Made by a program: the position numbers and the translations under genes. The notes under the pieces were generated by a model. The model had not been told where the DNA came from, made no database searches, and worked only from the letters and a program-made list of their open reading frames with translations. Below, in pieces: positions 9,246 to 16,811 of a stretch of DNA of 64,000 bases (the first letter of the stretch is position 1; the number at the start of each line of letters is the position of its first letter). The stretch is from JALHFZ01 sp963674625 (lineage in GTDB: Bacteria > Synergistota > Synergistia > Synergistales > Aminobacteriaceae). Where the stretch lies: positions 434,001 through 498,000 of the forward strand of contig CAXXXO010000003.1 in assembly GCA_963674625.2 (NCBI GenBank), written 5' to 3'.

Positions 9246-9448
9246 TTTTCCTCACCTCCCCCAGTGTTCGGACGCCCGAGGGCATACCCCGCCACCCCGG
9301 TGATCAGGGCGGTGATATTCTCGGCCGGTATCTTGTCGCACATGATGGCCGTGAAAAGCCCGGCCACGATGACGATCACGATGAAATCCCTGGACTCGAA
9401 CTCATCGAAAATCTTGCCGCAGAACCACTTCAGAGTAAATTTCGACAT
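9242..9448 (-). CDS. Small membrane protein, candidate holin
   Basis: 68 residues with a helix at about 20-37 (RDFIVIVIVAGLFTAIMC) and a second hydrophobic stretch at about 46-57 (TALITGVAGYALG), then a short charged tail. Small size, two helices and placement beside the endolysin support a holin role, without family-level evidence. Confidence 0.55.
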   Translation of the reverse strand: MSKFTLKWFCGKIFDEFESRDFIVIVIVAGLFTAIMCDKIPAENITALITGVAGYALGRPNTGGGEEK

Positions 9449-9452
9449 GGTA

Positions 9453-9830
9453 TCACCCCCAGAAATGCCGGTTGATAATTGCCGTCACGAGAGCTGCGAC
9501 GGCAATCCAGATCCCGTTCCGCAGCGCACTTCCCAGCAAGAGGTTCAGCCAGTCATCCTGATTGTGCCATTCCTTCAATTCCTTCTCAAAAAAGTCGGAT
9601 CCACGGCGATAGACCCCCTCACGAAGAAGACATGTCCGCTGAATATTCCTGATCTCGTCCCAGCTCTTGTCAAGATCGGTCCGGACCGCCGAGACAGACG
9701 CCTCGATTGTGTCGAGCTTTTGGGAATGGAGAGCCAGGGTGATCGTCGCGGCAGCCAAATCCTTGATCGCGCTCTTGATTTCTCGGATGTCGCCTCGGAC
9801 CTCTTCGAGGTAGATATCCTGCTCAGCCAC
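9453..9830 (-). CDS. Coiled-coil protein with C-terminal membrane anchor
   Basis: 125 residues: an N-terminal helical coiled coil (DIYLEEVRGDIREIKSAIKD) and a C-terminal membrane segment (GIWIAVAALVTAIINRHFWG). The layout resembles XhlA-type haemolysin/holin accessory proteins. Lies directly after the endolysin gene (4-bp gap) and before the candidate holin. Confidence 0.55.
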   Translation of the reverse strand: MAEQDIYLEEVRGDIREIKSAIKDLAAATITLALHSQKLDTIEASVSAVRTDLDKSWDEIRNIQRTCLLREGVYRRGSDFFEKELKEWHNQDDWLNLLLGSALRNGIWIAVAALVTAIINRHFWG

Positions 9831-9834
9831 AGTG

Positions 9835-10221
9835 CTAGTCCTCCCAGCGTTTTACTGTCTCGGATTTGGGACTACGCACGTCAATATGGACGAAATTCTT
9901 CTCCCTGTAGAGCTTTGCATAGCCCAGGTGGGGAATCTCCCCTGCTATGTACAGGTAGTAGATCAGTCCGTAGAGGTGCGCCGCCTGCCCCGTCCAGGTA
10001 ATGTCCGCAGCCGTACCCCGGAGATGCTGGGAGTTCGGAACGCCTCCTACCTTCTTATTGTGTGCCGGACATCGGACGCCGCTGTTGACCATCAGCGGTG
10101 ACCCAGCGGCATCGCGGACTCGCTGCAGGGTCTCAATAAGAAGCGGATCGACTTTCGCCGATCCGCATCCGCATTTGCATTCAAATTCCGACTTGGAGAA
10201 GTTTTTCGAGAGATCTCCCAT
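9835..10221 (-). CDS. M15 family peptidase endolysin
   Basis: 128 residues. The N-terminus FSKSEFECKCGCG, then SGVRCPAHNKKVGGVPNSQH, RGTAADI and the C-terminal HIDVR give the zinc ligands of peptidase M15A (D-Ala-D-Ala type). It should cut peptidoglycan cross-links at lysis. There is no signal peptide, so release needs one of the nearby holin-like proteins. Start ATG follows AGGAGTGA. Confidence 0.85.
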   Translation of the reverse strand: MGDLSKNFSKSEFECKCGCGSAKVDPLLIETLQRVRDAAGSPLMVNSGVRCPAHNKKVGGVPNSQHLRGTAADITWTGQAAHLYGLIYYLYIAGEIPHLGYAKLYREKNFVHIDVRSPKSETVKRWED

Positions 10222-10226
10222 TCAAA

Positions 10227-11618
10227 TCACTCCTTCAATACTAAGTTCAGCTCAATATCCTCCCCGCCCTCGAGATTGGTCGCTGGGACCGGCACGATCG
10301 GCTCCGCTCCTCCGGTGAGGGGAATGTCCGTGTAGATCCCCGATTCGAGGGTAACAGCTCCACCGGTCAGTGGAACGCCGGAGATCTCGATCCCTTCGCC
10401 CAGGGCAATCGCCGGAGCGCTATTATAGGCAGCATTCCCCGCGACCGTGAACCCGGTGATGGAAACGCCGGCCACCGTTCCTCCCGTGATGGCTCGCACG
10501 GCCGTCTGGATGTTCGCCGCGCTGTTCTTGCTTGCGGTTCCGTTGGCGAGGAGGATGGTCATGGTGTCCCCTGCCCCGGTCACCGCTAGGGTGTCCTCTT
10601 CAGCCACGCCGATGGTCACCTTGACTTCATTACCAGTCAGGCCCTTGACTCCGGATGTGACTGTCAGAGTCTTTCCCTCCGCGACGGTAAAAATCCCGGA
10701 AGCGGCGACAGGTGCGAGAGGGGCGCTATCATATGCCGCATTCCCCGAGACGGTCATGGCTGCCACAGAGATCCCTCCCACGGTGGTGAGAGCACGGACG
10801 GCGGTCTGAAGGGCCGTGTCGGCGTTCTTGCTGGCTGTCAAATTTGCCAGCTTGATGAGAATGTTTTTTGTGCCTGCCGGGTTGGTCACGGCCAGTGTAT
10901 CGTTTGCGGCCGTCTCGAGGGTGAGGGTGATCTCGTTCCCATCGGGCCCCAGGGCGCCTGAGGTGAAGGTCAGGGTCTTGCCCCCGAACGTGAGGATCCT
11001 CGAGGCGGCACTTCGGACAGGAGGAGCGGCGTCGTACTCCGTGGATCCGGCCACCGTCATTCCGGAGACGTCGATCCCTCCGACGGTACTGAGTGCCTGG
11101 AGAGCCGTCTCGATCGTGGCCGCCGCATTTTTGCTTCCCGTGGTGTTCGCCAGGGCGATGGTGACCTGGGAAAGAGCGTCCACTTTCGAGACCGCCAGGG
11201 TGTCATTTGCAGCATTGGTGAGGACGAAGTTGATCCCGTTGGACGGGCTCCCCTTCACGCCGCTTGTTATCGTGAGTGTCTTGCTGCTGCCGAAATCGAA
11301 GACGTACTTTGCCGCGGCGTTTCCCACCTGGTCCACTCCGAGAGCTGCCGTACCGGACCGGATCTTGAGGTAGCGCCAGGGAGCAATCTGGGCCCCGATC
11401 TTATCGAACGATACGTTTGTGCCCGCTGCGGCCTTCGCGGTAACCTCCGTGCCGGCGTCATTGTAGAGATCCTGAAACGTCACTCCGTCCGCCGATACCT
11501 GGAATGTAAGATCCGCTGTCGCCCATCCGGCAGGGACTGTGCCCCCTATGTTTTTATCTCCGCCGATGTCCACTGTCTTGGAAAGACTGGTGCCTGAATC
11601 AAAGTGTGCGGTACGCAT
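10227..11618 (-). CDS. Phage surface/appendage protein with three tandem domains
   Basis: 463 residues, no recognised family. After an N-terminal unit of about 105 residues, three tandem repeats of about 95 residues follow (about 107-205, 206-300 and 301-395). Each contains a KTLT-TSG-KG stretch, an ANDTLAV-type strand, an I-LAN-T-SKNA segment and a closing MTV-GNAAYDSAP. The repeats are rich in Thr, Ala and Gly and look all-beta, as in tail appendages or decoration domains. The C-terminus is short and acidic. It lies between the fibre genes and the endolysin. Confidence 0.6.
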   Translation of the reverse strand: MRTAHFDSGTSLSKTVDIGGDKNIGGTVPAGWATADLTFQVSADGVTFQDLYNDAGTEVTAKAAAGTNVSFDKIGAQIAPWRYLKIRSGTAALGVDQVGNAAAKYVFDFGSSKTLTITSGVKGSPSNGINFVLTNAANDTLAVSKVDALSQVTIALANTTGSKNAAATIETALQALSTVGGIDVSGMTVAGSTEYDAAPPVRSAASRILTFGGKTLTFTSGALGPDGNEITLTLETAANDTLAVTNPAGTKNILIKLANLTASKNADTALQTAVRALTTVGGISVAAMTVSGNAAYDSAPLAPVAASGIFTVAEGKTLTVTSGVKGLTGNEVKVTIGVAEEDTLAVTGAGDTMTILLANGTASKNSAANIQTAVRAITGGTVAGVSITGFTVAGNAAYNSAPAIALGEGIEISGVPLTGGAVTLESGIYTDIPLTGGAEPIVPVPATNLEGGEDIELNLVLKE

Positions 11619-11675
11619 AAAAAATCAAGCCTCCTTTTCCAAATAGTTCCAACGCAAGATTCACGGTCTTTTCCC

Positions 11676-12278
11676 TTATATCGCCCAGGTAATCTGTGCG
11701 ACTTCCTCCGGGGTGGTGCAGGCTTCGATCAGACCGGACAAGCATGCTTCTTTGTCAAAGGCGCCTTGTACGTGCAACCTGACCGTCATTGCCACTCCCT
11801 GAATCTGCTCTGCTGTTAGCTCTATAAATGTATCTGCAGTCTTCCATCTGCAGGTATAAGTGGGATCAACAAAAGCCTGAAGGGCAGCTCCAGTGATAAG
11901 GCCTTGCGACTCCCGGTCAGTCTTCACCGTCATCCCTGCCACCTCTACACCAGCAATCTCCTGCTTATAGCGTGCGGAGGCGATTTCGGCTTTTTTCTTA
12001 TCCTTTACCACATCCAAAACTTCCCCGTTAGGAGCATCAGTAACCGTAACTTTCTTCACCGCAGAGTATCCGAGCATGTATTCAACCTGCCCGTTGAAAG
12101 TAATCTCAAGCACCTTGACTTCTCCGGGAATTCCGGTGAGGACATTCCCGATTCCTTTTGCTGAAACATATCCTTGCGGCGTACAAAATATCGTGTAGGT
12201 TTCTGATCCCTCGGAGTATGGGAAATCCATTAAACATGCGTCTAGTTCACCTTGTGCCGGGAACCCTACTGTTCTCAT
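11676..12278 (-). CDS. DUF4376-type phage tail-associated protein
   Basis: 200 residues. The C-terminal half (RYKQEIAGVEVAGMTVKTDR, then ALQAFVDPTYTCRWKTADTF and LTAEQIQGVAMTVRLHVQ) matches the DUF4376 pattern found in tail-fibre proteins and fibre-assembly proteins of phages. It directly follows the receptor-binding protein gene, so chaperoning or capping of the fibre is plausible. Start ATG follows GGGAGGG. Confidence 0.65.
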   Translation of the reverse strand: MRTVGFPAQGELDACLMDFPYSEGSETYTIFCTPQGYVSAKGIGNVLTGIPGEVKVLEITFNGQVEYMLGYSAVKKVTVTDAPNGEVLDVVKDKKKAEIASARYKQEIAGVEVAGMTVKTDRESQGLITGAALQAFVDPTYTCRWKTADTFIELTAEQIQGVAMTVRLHVQGAFDKEACLSGLIEACTTPEEVAQITWAI

Positions 12279-12389
12279 TGCGAAGCCCTCCCTAAAATAA
12301 AATGCTTGAGCACACTTCCTGCCGCTCGCTGGTAGGACAACAGCCTGCGAAGCTTCTCCTGGATAATTACAGGGGAACCCCGGGGATGA

Positions 12390-12409
12390 GCCTCCGCTTT
12401 CACGGAGGC
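12390..12409 (-). promoter_or_regulatory. GAAA-loop hairpin just after the receptor-binding gene
   Basis: On the minus strand gcctccgtgaaagcggaggc folds as a 7-8 bp stem with a GAAA loop, 28-48 nt beyond the stop codon at 12438. No T-run follows, so it is not a good terminator. Hairpins of this size and loop type lie downstream of variable regions in diversity-generating retroelements such as BPP-1. Confidence 0.5.
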
Positions 12410-12437
12410 ATCAGAACTCAGGAGGTCAGACCCCAAA

Positions 12438-13664
12438 TCACACTTTTGCGATGCGTAACCCGATGTGTGTGCCCGTGTACGACGACAGAGAGATAAAGCT
12501 GAGGGCGAACAACCCGTACGTCTCCCCGTTGCTCCAGCGGCCACCATGGTAACAAACCTTTGTGGTCCCGTCCTTAACCATCCAGATATTATCACTCCAC
12601 GACCCGTCGGTAATTACTCCTGAAGTAGACGCTGGAAGAAAAACCGCTCCTAAGTCGTATCCCGTACCCGAGCTAACACTCATATCTACCACGCTTCCGT
12701 CGGACGGCAGCACAACCCCCGTATTCACGTAAGTTTGATTGCCATTTTTATTCCAAATCCACAGGGTCCCGTCCCGATTTTCGACCCCCTGCGTCCCCAT
12801 ATACACATTGCCCCATAGCTCGTGGATGGCTCGCCAGATGGCATTCGTGCACCCAGTTAGCATGGCGCTCCCTCCGGGTGCGTCGCAATTACCACGTCCC
12901 AAGATAGTCTGTGCATCCGGGGCCCCCATTTCGATCAGAGCGAGCATTTGGATCGCCGCCAGCTGATAAATATTGATCAGGGAAAACCCCGTCACCCCGC
13001 CCGTATTCCTGGCAGCACACATCGATATCATTGTAGTTAAGCTGATGCTTATCAGTGGGGTTTTATTGTTCTGGCTGCCGGCTTTTGTAGTGTCTTCGAA
13101 TGCTTCGAAGGATCCAACATAAAATTGATCTAACTCTGCCCCTGCTGTATTCAGGAAGGCCGGGTGCACCGCAGATCCGGTAAAAGCAATTTGATTGATA
13201 AATCTGGCTCGCTTCCCCTCGTATGGCCCTGCAGTCAGAAGTACGTTGGAGTAGTGAAATTTCTTAATTTTCGCCATACTTTGAGAATCGATAAGCATTG
13301 TTTCTACTTCATATTCCGTTCTGCTGGAGAAATATCCAGAAGGGATAAAAACAGGATTCCCGTCCAAATCCACACGGTCCCAGACTCCTGCCCCCCCGCC
13401 AGTCTGTACCAGCACTACGCCAAGGGGTTCGCTCAAGGAGGGAACCCTGCGAAGCCCGGAATAGATGAGGCTCCCGTCAATATCTCCTATCCAGTCGCTG
13501 CCCAGCTTACCATTCTCATCACCGGCGGGAATGGCGTTGGCAGTGGGTGTAGGCGTTACCGTCCGCCCGTTGATGAGAAGAGTCTGCACATCCCCCCATC
13601 GTTTGTCTTCTCTCCCTAAAGAACCTTCACCATCGACACGGGGAACTAAGTTTGGCGTGCTCAT
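12438..13664 (-). CDS. Tail tip receptor-binding protein, C-type-lectin-like C-terminus
   Basis: 408 residues from the ATG after GAGGAGGAATAAGAAA. The N-terminal about 60 residues (NLVPRVDGEGSLGREDKRWG) is a phage fibre attachment motif. The C-terminus (CYHGGRWSNGETYGLFAL, then SYTGTHIGLRIA) has the GG-x-W ... G-F/L ... H-x-G-x-R pattern of formylglycine-enzyme/C-type lectin folds used by Mtd of phage BPP-1 and other retroelement targets. It should bind the host surface. No reverse transcriptase gene is present in the window. Confidence 0.65.
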   Translation of the reverse strand: MSTPNLVPRVDGEGSLGREDKRWGDVQTLLINGRTVTPTPTANAIPAGDENGKLGSDWIGDIDGSLIYSGLRRVPSLSEPLGVVLVQTGGGAGVWDRVDLDGNPVFIPSGYFSSRTEYEVETMLIDSQSMAKIKKFHYSNVLLTAGPYEGKRARFINQIAFTGSAVHPAFLNTAGAELDQFYVGSFEAFEDTTKAGSQNNKTPLISISLTTMISMCAARNTGGVTGFSLINIYQLAAIQMLALIEMGAPDAQTILGRGNCDAPGGSAMLTGCTNAIWRAIHELWGNVYMGTQGVENRDGTLWIWNKNGNQTYVNTGVVLPSDGSVVDMSVSSGTGYDLGAVFLPASTSGVITDGSWSDNIWMVKDGTTKVCYHGGRWSNGETYGLFALSFISLSSYTGTHIGLRIAKV

Positions 13665-13668
13665 TTTC

Positions 13669-14886
13669 TTATTCCTCCTCTTCACCCGCAGTCGGCATAA
13701 GATCACCGGCTTCGTCTTTTTCAAGCAGTGTCACTAAGTTGTCGACCACCTCATACCCGCTTTCGTCCGCTTTAATACCGAGAACTTTTCCACCGGAGCC
13801 TGGGGTTATCGGAGGGACTCCTATGCCTGTTTCTCCCTTTATCGTCCCGAGGGATGTCCACGTGGATGATCCTGTTTTTTTGAAGAACTCCCACGTGATT
13901 TCGTTAAGATATTTATCTCCATAATTCCCCGTAGAACCCGTAGGATCAGTCGCCCCTGATAGGATACTTTCCCCATCCACTCCGGCCATAGCAGATGGGT
14001 CTGTTGCAGGCATGTAGTCGCCCTCGGTGTCTTCTTCGAAGAATGTCCTGCCCGCTTCTACTGTTAGCCTTTGCCAGTATTGACTGCTTCCGGGGATATC
14101 CGTGCCTGTAATGCTGGTGCCAAGACAGCGATATGTGTGCCCGTCAGTATAAGCAATCACGTCAGGGAAGTTGTAGGTTGCATCACTGTCCCACGCGTCG
14201 GCTTCCGAACCGTGTGCAAAGACTGCTGATGCTGCGGCGCTGTCGGACCAGGTGTTTGCCCTCGAGGCGGCGTATTCTGCGTCGCTTTTGGCATCAATGG
14301 CATCGTTTTTGATGTCTTCCACGGCATCAATGGCATCGTTTTTGATGTCTTCCACGGCCGCTTCCGTGAGGGCTGCCGCTGAAGCTGAATTGGAGGCCGA
14401 ACTCGCCGCACTGACTGCCTGATCCCTGGCGTTCAGGATTGCGGCGGGATCCACTTCCTCGTCCGTAGCTTCCCGGTCCACCGGCAGCTTGATGGCCCGC
14501 TGCACATCCTCATTGACCTGCTGCACCAGCATCACCAGACGATCTGTGGCATCCTCCAGGGTCTCCGGATAGAGGTTCGACTGGTTGCTCGGGTCGAAAA
14601 ACTGCTGGGTCACCGAAAGCTCTCGCAGGATCGTGATCTTTTCTCCCTCAGTTAGAGGAGTCCCGACAAGGGGATATGTCACTGTCCCCGTGTCGGCGTC
14701 CACGCTGAAGCCGCCCGTAATCTCTCCGACCTCCCCCGCCGAGTCTGTTATAAACACCCGGATCACCGATGTGTCCGGATCTCCCGCCAGGGAGGGTAAG
14801 TCAAAGTCAAATGGCCAGGCCACGGTCAGGCCGTTCCCATCATAAATATGCTTGTTGTAATCCTTCGATACGGTCATTCCCTTCAT
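13669..14886 (-). CDS. Tail fibre protein with T7-fibre-like N-terminus
   Basis: 405 residues from ATG at 14886; a GTG/ATG at 14877 (MTVSKDYN) is an alternative. The N-terminal about 130 residues (YDGNGLTVAWPFDFDLPSLA ... FFDPSNQSNLYPETLEDATDRLVMLVQQ) match podovirus fibre adaptor domains that bind the tail tube. A helical, Ala-rich shaft follows, including an 11-residue unit repeated twice. The C-terminus is collagen-free and carries a YGDKYLNEITWEFFKKTG carbohydrate-module-like segment. The much longer frame upstream of 14886 is a shadow of the neighbouring gene. Confidence 0.75.
   Translation of the reverse strand: MKGMTVSKDYNKHIYDGNGLTVAWPFDFDLPSLAGDPDTSVIRVFITDSAGEVGEITGGFSVDADTGTVTYPLVGTPLTEGEKITILRELSVTQQFFDPSNQSNLYPETLEDATDRLVMLVQQVNEDVQRAIKLPVDREATDEEVDPAAILNARDQAVSAASSASNSASAAALTEAAVEDIKNDAIDAVEDIKNDAIDAKSDAEYAASRANTWSDSAAASAVFAHGSEADAWDSDATYNFPDVIAYTDGHTYRCLGTSITGTDIPGSSQYWQRLTVEAGRTFFEEDTEGDYMPATDPSAMAGVDGESILSGATDPTGSTGNYGDKYLNEITWEFFKKTGSSTWTSLGTIKGETGIGVPPITPGSGGKVLGIKADESGYEVVDNLVTLLEKDEAGDLMPTAGEEEE
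14291..14356. repeat. Two exact tandem 33-bp repeats within the tail-fibre gene
   Basis: Copies at 14291-14323 and 14324-14356 are identical and encode the unit VEDIKNDAIDA twice. It lengthens the coiled shaft by 11 residues and looks like a recent slippage event. Confidence 0.9.
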
Positions 14887-14901
14887 CACCTCTTCCAATG
14901 G

Positions 14902-14922
14902 AAAGGGGGCCCGAAGGCCCCC
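14902..14922 (-). terminator. TTCG-tetraloop hairpin before the tail-fibre gene
   Basis: On the minus strand GGGGGCC-TTCG-GGCCCCC is followed by TTTC. It lies between the stop at 14931 and the fibre start at 14886. The short T tract suggests partial termination or mRNA stabilisation. Confidence 0.45.
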
Positions 14923-14930
14923 TGCGTCTC

Positions 14931-16772
14931 TTACTTCTTCGGCTTCCTCAGCAGCAGGTCGATGGGGATCCAGTCCGGATCGTTCACCATCCCCACGAGT
15001 CCTCTCGTGGTCCGCAGGATCTGCTTCGACGGTATCCCCCAGAACGTCCCCGCCACATCCACCGCATGATAGGCGACCTTCTCCCAGTCGGGGCCTTCTC
15101 CGCCCACCAGCATCTTTCCTGCCTTGCCCACGTCCACAAAGAGCCGCCCTATGGACTGTCCAGCGTCCGTTATGGGGCTCATCCGGTAGTCGAACCCGGA
15201 CGTCCCGGCGTTGACGATGTCCCTTACGATGATCATGGTGGAACTCATCTCCTGGAGGATGGAGGTGAAGATCCACTCGGCGATCTCCTCCGGATCTTCG
15301 TCCCCGCTCGGTCCCCGCCGGTTCAGGATGTCTCCGAGCAGGGCGGGCATGACGAACTGAAAGAGCAGGAACCCGGCTATCCGGGGCAGATCCCTCGCTC
15401 CATGCCCCCGGAAATACTGCTCCCTCGCCTGGTTGAAAATTGATCCGAAGGCCGTGTAGAACATGGTCATGGCCTTCCACACCGGGGATCCTCGTTGAAT
15501 TGAAGCCAGGTCCTTCGCCGCACCGGTATTCTGGGTACTTCTTACCACCCAGTCGGCGTAATCGATGGCCTTCGACTCATCGCCGTTAAACTTCTTTATC
15601 CCCTCCTCGTACCCGGCAGTCCACGCCGGCAGGGAGACCCCCATGTCCATCAGTCCGGCCACGGTGAAGAATGTCTCCTGCAGGGCCGTCCACTTCCCTT
15701 TCACCGGATTCGCTGTGATCTGCTCAATGGCCGCCTTCACGTCCCGATCGAAGGAATTGACCCGGTCCCGAAGGTAGGGGGACCTTGCAAAGGCGAACTC
15801 CTTCATCTCCTTCCAGTTTTGAGGATGAGTCCAGAAATTGAGCATGGCGCCGGCAGTCTTGCGCACCCCCAGGGATGCCACCACCGTTGACCATCCGAAG
15901 ACCTGGTTCAGCGCACTTGACATTGACCATCCCAGGATGGCCGCGCTCGTGTGCCCCATGATCTTCTGCACGACCTTCTCGCCGTAGTTATCCGCAGGCC
16001 TGTAGGCATTGGCCAGTCCGTGCACCCAGGGCTTGAACTGCTTGAAGGCCTCGAATCCGATGGAACCGATGAGAGTCTGCTGTATCTGCTGATCGTTCAG
16101 CAGCCTGTTCAGGTCCCGCACCACCGGGCGGAAATGCAGATCGTGGATCACATCCCGGAGGTGCTCCACCTCCACTCCGAGTTCGAGGCGCAGAAGGCGG
16201 GCTCCCCGGGGGCCGGTATGCCTGGCCTTCGTATGCCCGCTCCGGGTCATGGCGAACATTCCCTGGGGCTCGTAGAGGGCCCTCATTCCCTCCTTTTCGC
16301 TCTGAACGAAACTCTGCAGGTTGCTTTCCGGGCGAAATGCCAGGTGATAATACCCTCCCTGGTAGATTGTGCCGTTCGGCCCCCTCACCGGAAGGTGCTC
16401 CACCTTCTCTGGGGTCACCCCGGTCAGGCTGTGCACCATGGCGGAGACGTCCGCCCAGTAGCTCTCGTTCAAGTCCCATACTGCTTGCGCCACATCATAG
16501 TCCTTCTCCGTCAGTATCTGGGCGAAAAGCCGCTCTACCTCTCTTTCCCCCTGGCGGAAGGCATCCCAGTACTGTTCCATGTCCGCGTAATGGATCCACC
16601 CCTGCCCCCGGTTGTAGACAGTCCGGTCAAAGCCGTAGCCGAAGACCACTTCCTCACGATTGTTCAGGGCCCCCCAGTTCAGCAGCATCGCCAGAACATT
16701 CTCCTTCGAGAGCACCAGGGGCTTTCCTGTGGCAGGGTCGAGCTGCATGGTCGTAATTGTCTTCTCCCGCAT
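14931..16772 (-). CDS. C-terminal part of the giant ejected virion protein, separated by a TAG
   Basis: 613 residues from ATG at 16772, in the same reading frame as the 2610-residue protein ending at 16812. The 13 sense codons between the TAG and this ATG (RIFSSYTKEERRA) join the two smoothly, so this was one protein of about 3236 residues. The segment is mostly helical with hydrophobic stretches (GRKTAGAMLNFW region; FLLFQFVMPALLGDIL). AGAGGA lies 10 nt before the ATG, so independent initiation is possible. The family is known only as the C-terminal region of large podovirus core proteins. Confidence 0.7.
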   Translation of the reverse strand: MREKTITTMQLDPATGKPLVLSKENVLAMLLNWGALNNREEVVFGYGFDRTVYNRGQGWIHYADMEQYWDAFRQGEREVERLFAQILTEKDYDVAQAVWDLNESYWADVSAMVHSLTGVTPEKVEHLPVRGPNGTIYQGGYYHLAFRPESNLQSFVQSEKEGMRALYEPQGMFAMTRSGHTKARHTGPRGARLLRLELGVEVEHLRDVIHDLHFRPVVRDLNRLLNDQQIQQTLIGSIGFEAFKQFKPWVHGLANAYRPADNYGEKVVQKIMGHTSAAILGWSMSSALNQVFGWSTVVASLGVRKTAGAMLNFWTHPQNWKEMKEFAFARSPYLRDRVNSFDRDVKAAIEQITANPVKGKWTALQETFFTVAGLMDMGVSLPAWTAGYEEGIKKFNGDESKAIDYADWVVRSTQNTGAAKDLASIQRGSPVWKAMTMFYTAFGSIFNQAREQYFRGHGARDLPRIAGFLLFQFVMPALLGDILNRRGPSGDEDPEEIAEWIFTSILQEMSSTMIIVRDIVNAGTSGFDYRMSPITDAGQSIGRLFVDVGKAGKMLVGGEGPDWEKVAYHAVDVAGTFWGIPSKQILRTTRGLVGMVNDPDWIPIDLLLRKPKK

Positions 16773-16811
16773 AGCCCGCCGTTCCTCTTTCGTGTAAGAG
16801 GAGAAGATCCT

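Noticed and set aside
12275..12595. 106-residue minus-strand frame overlapping the end of the receptor-binding gene, considered as an accessory (Avd-like) protein
   Set aside because: It lacks a ribosome site, has low-quality composition and is explained by the out-of-frame shadow of the tail-tip gene plus the hairpin region.
13669..15480. 603-residue continuous minus-strand frame
   Set aside because: Only the part after 14886 has coding character; the upstream third is a shadow of the 613-residue virion gene.
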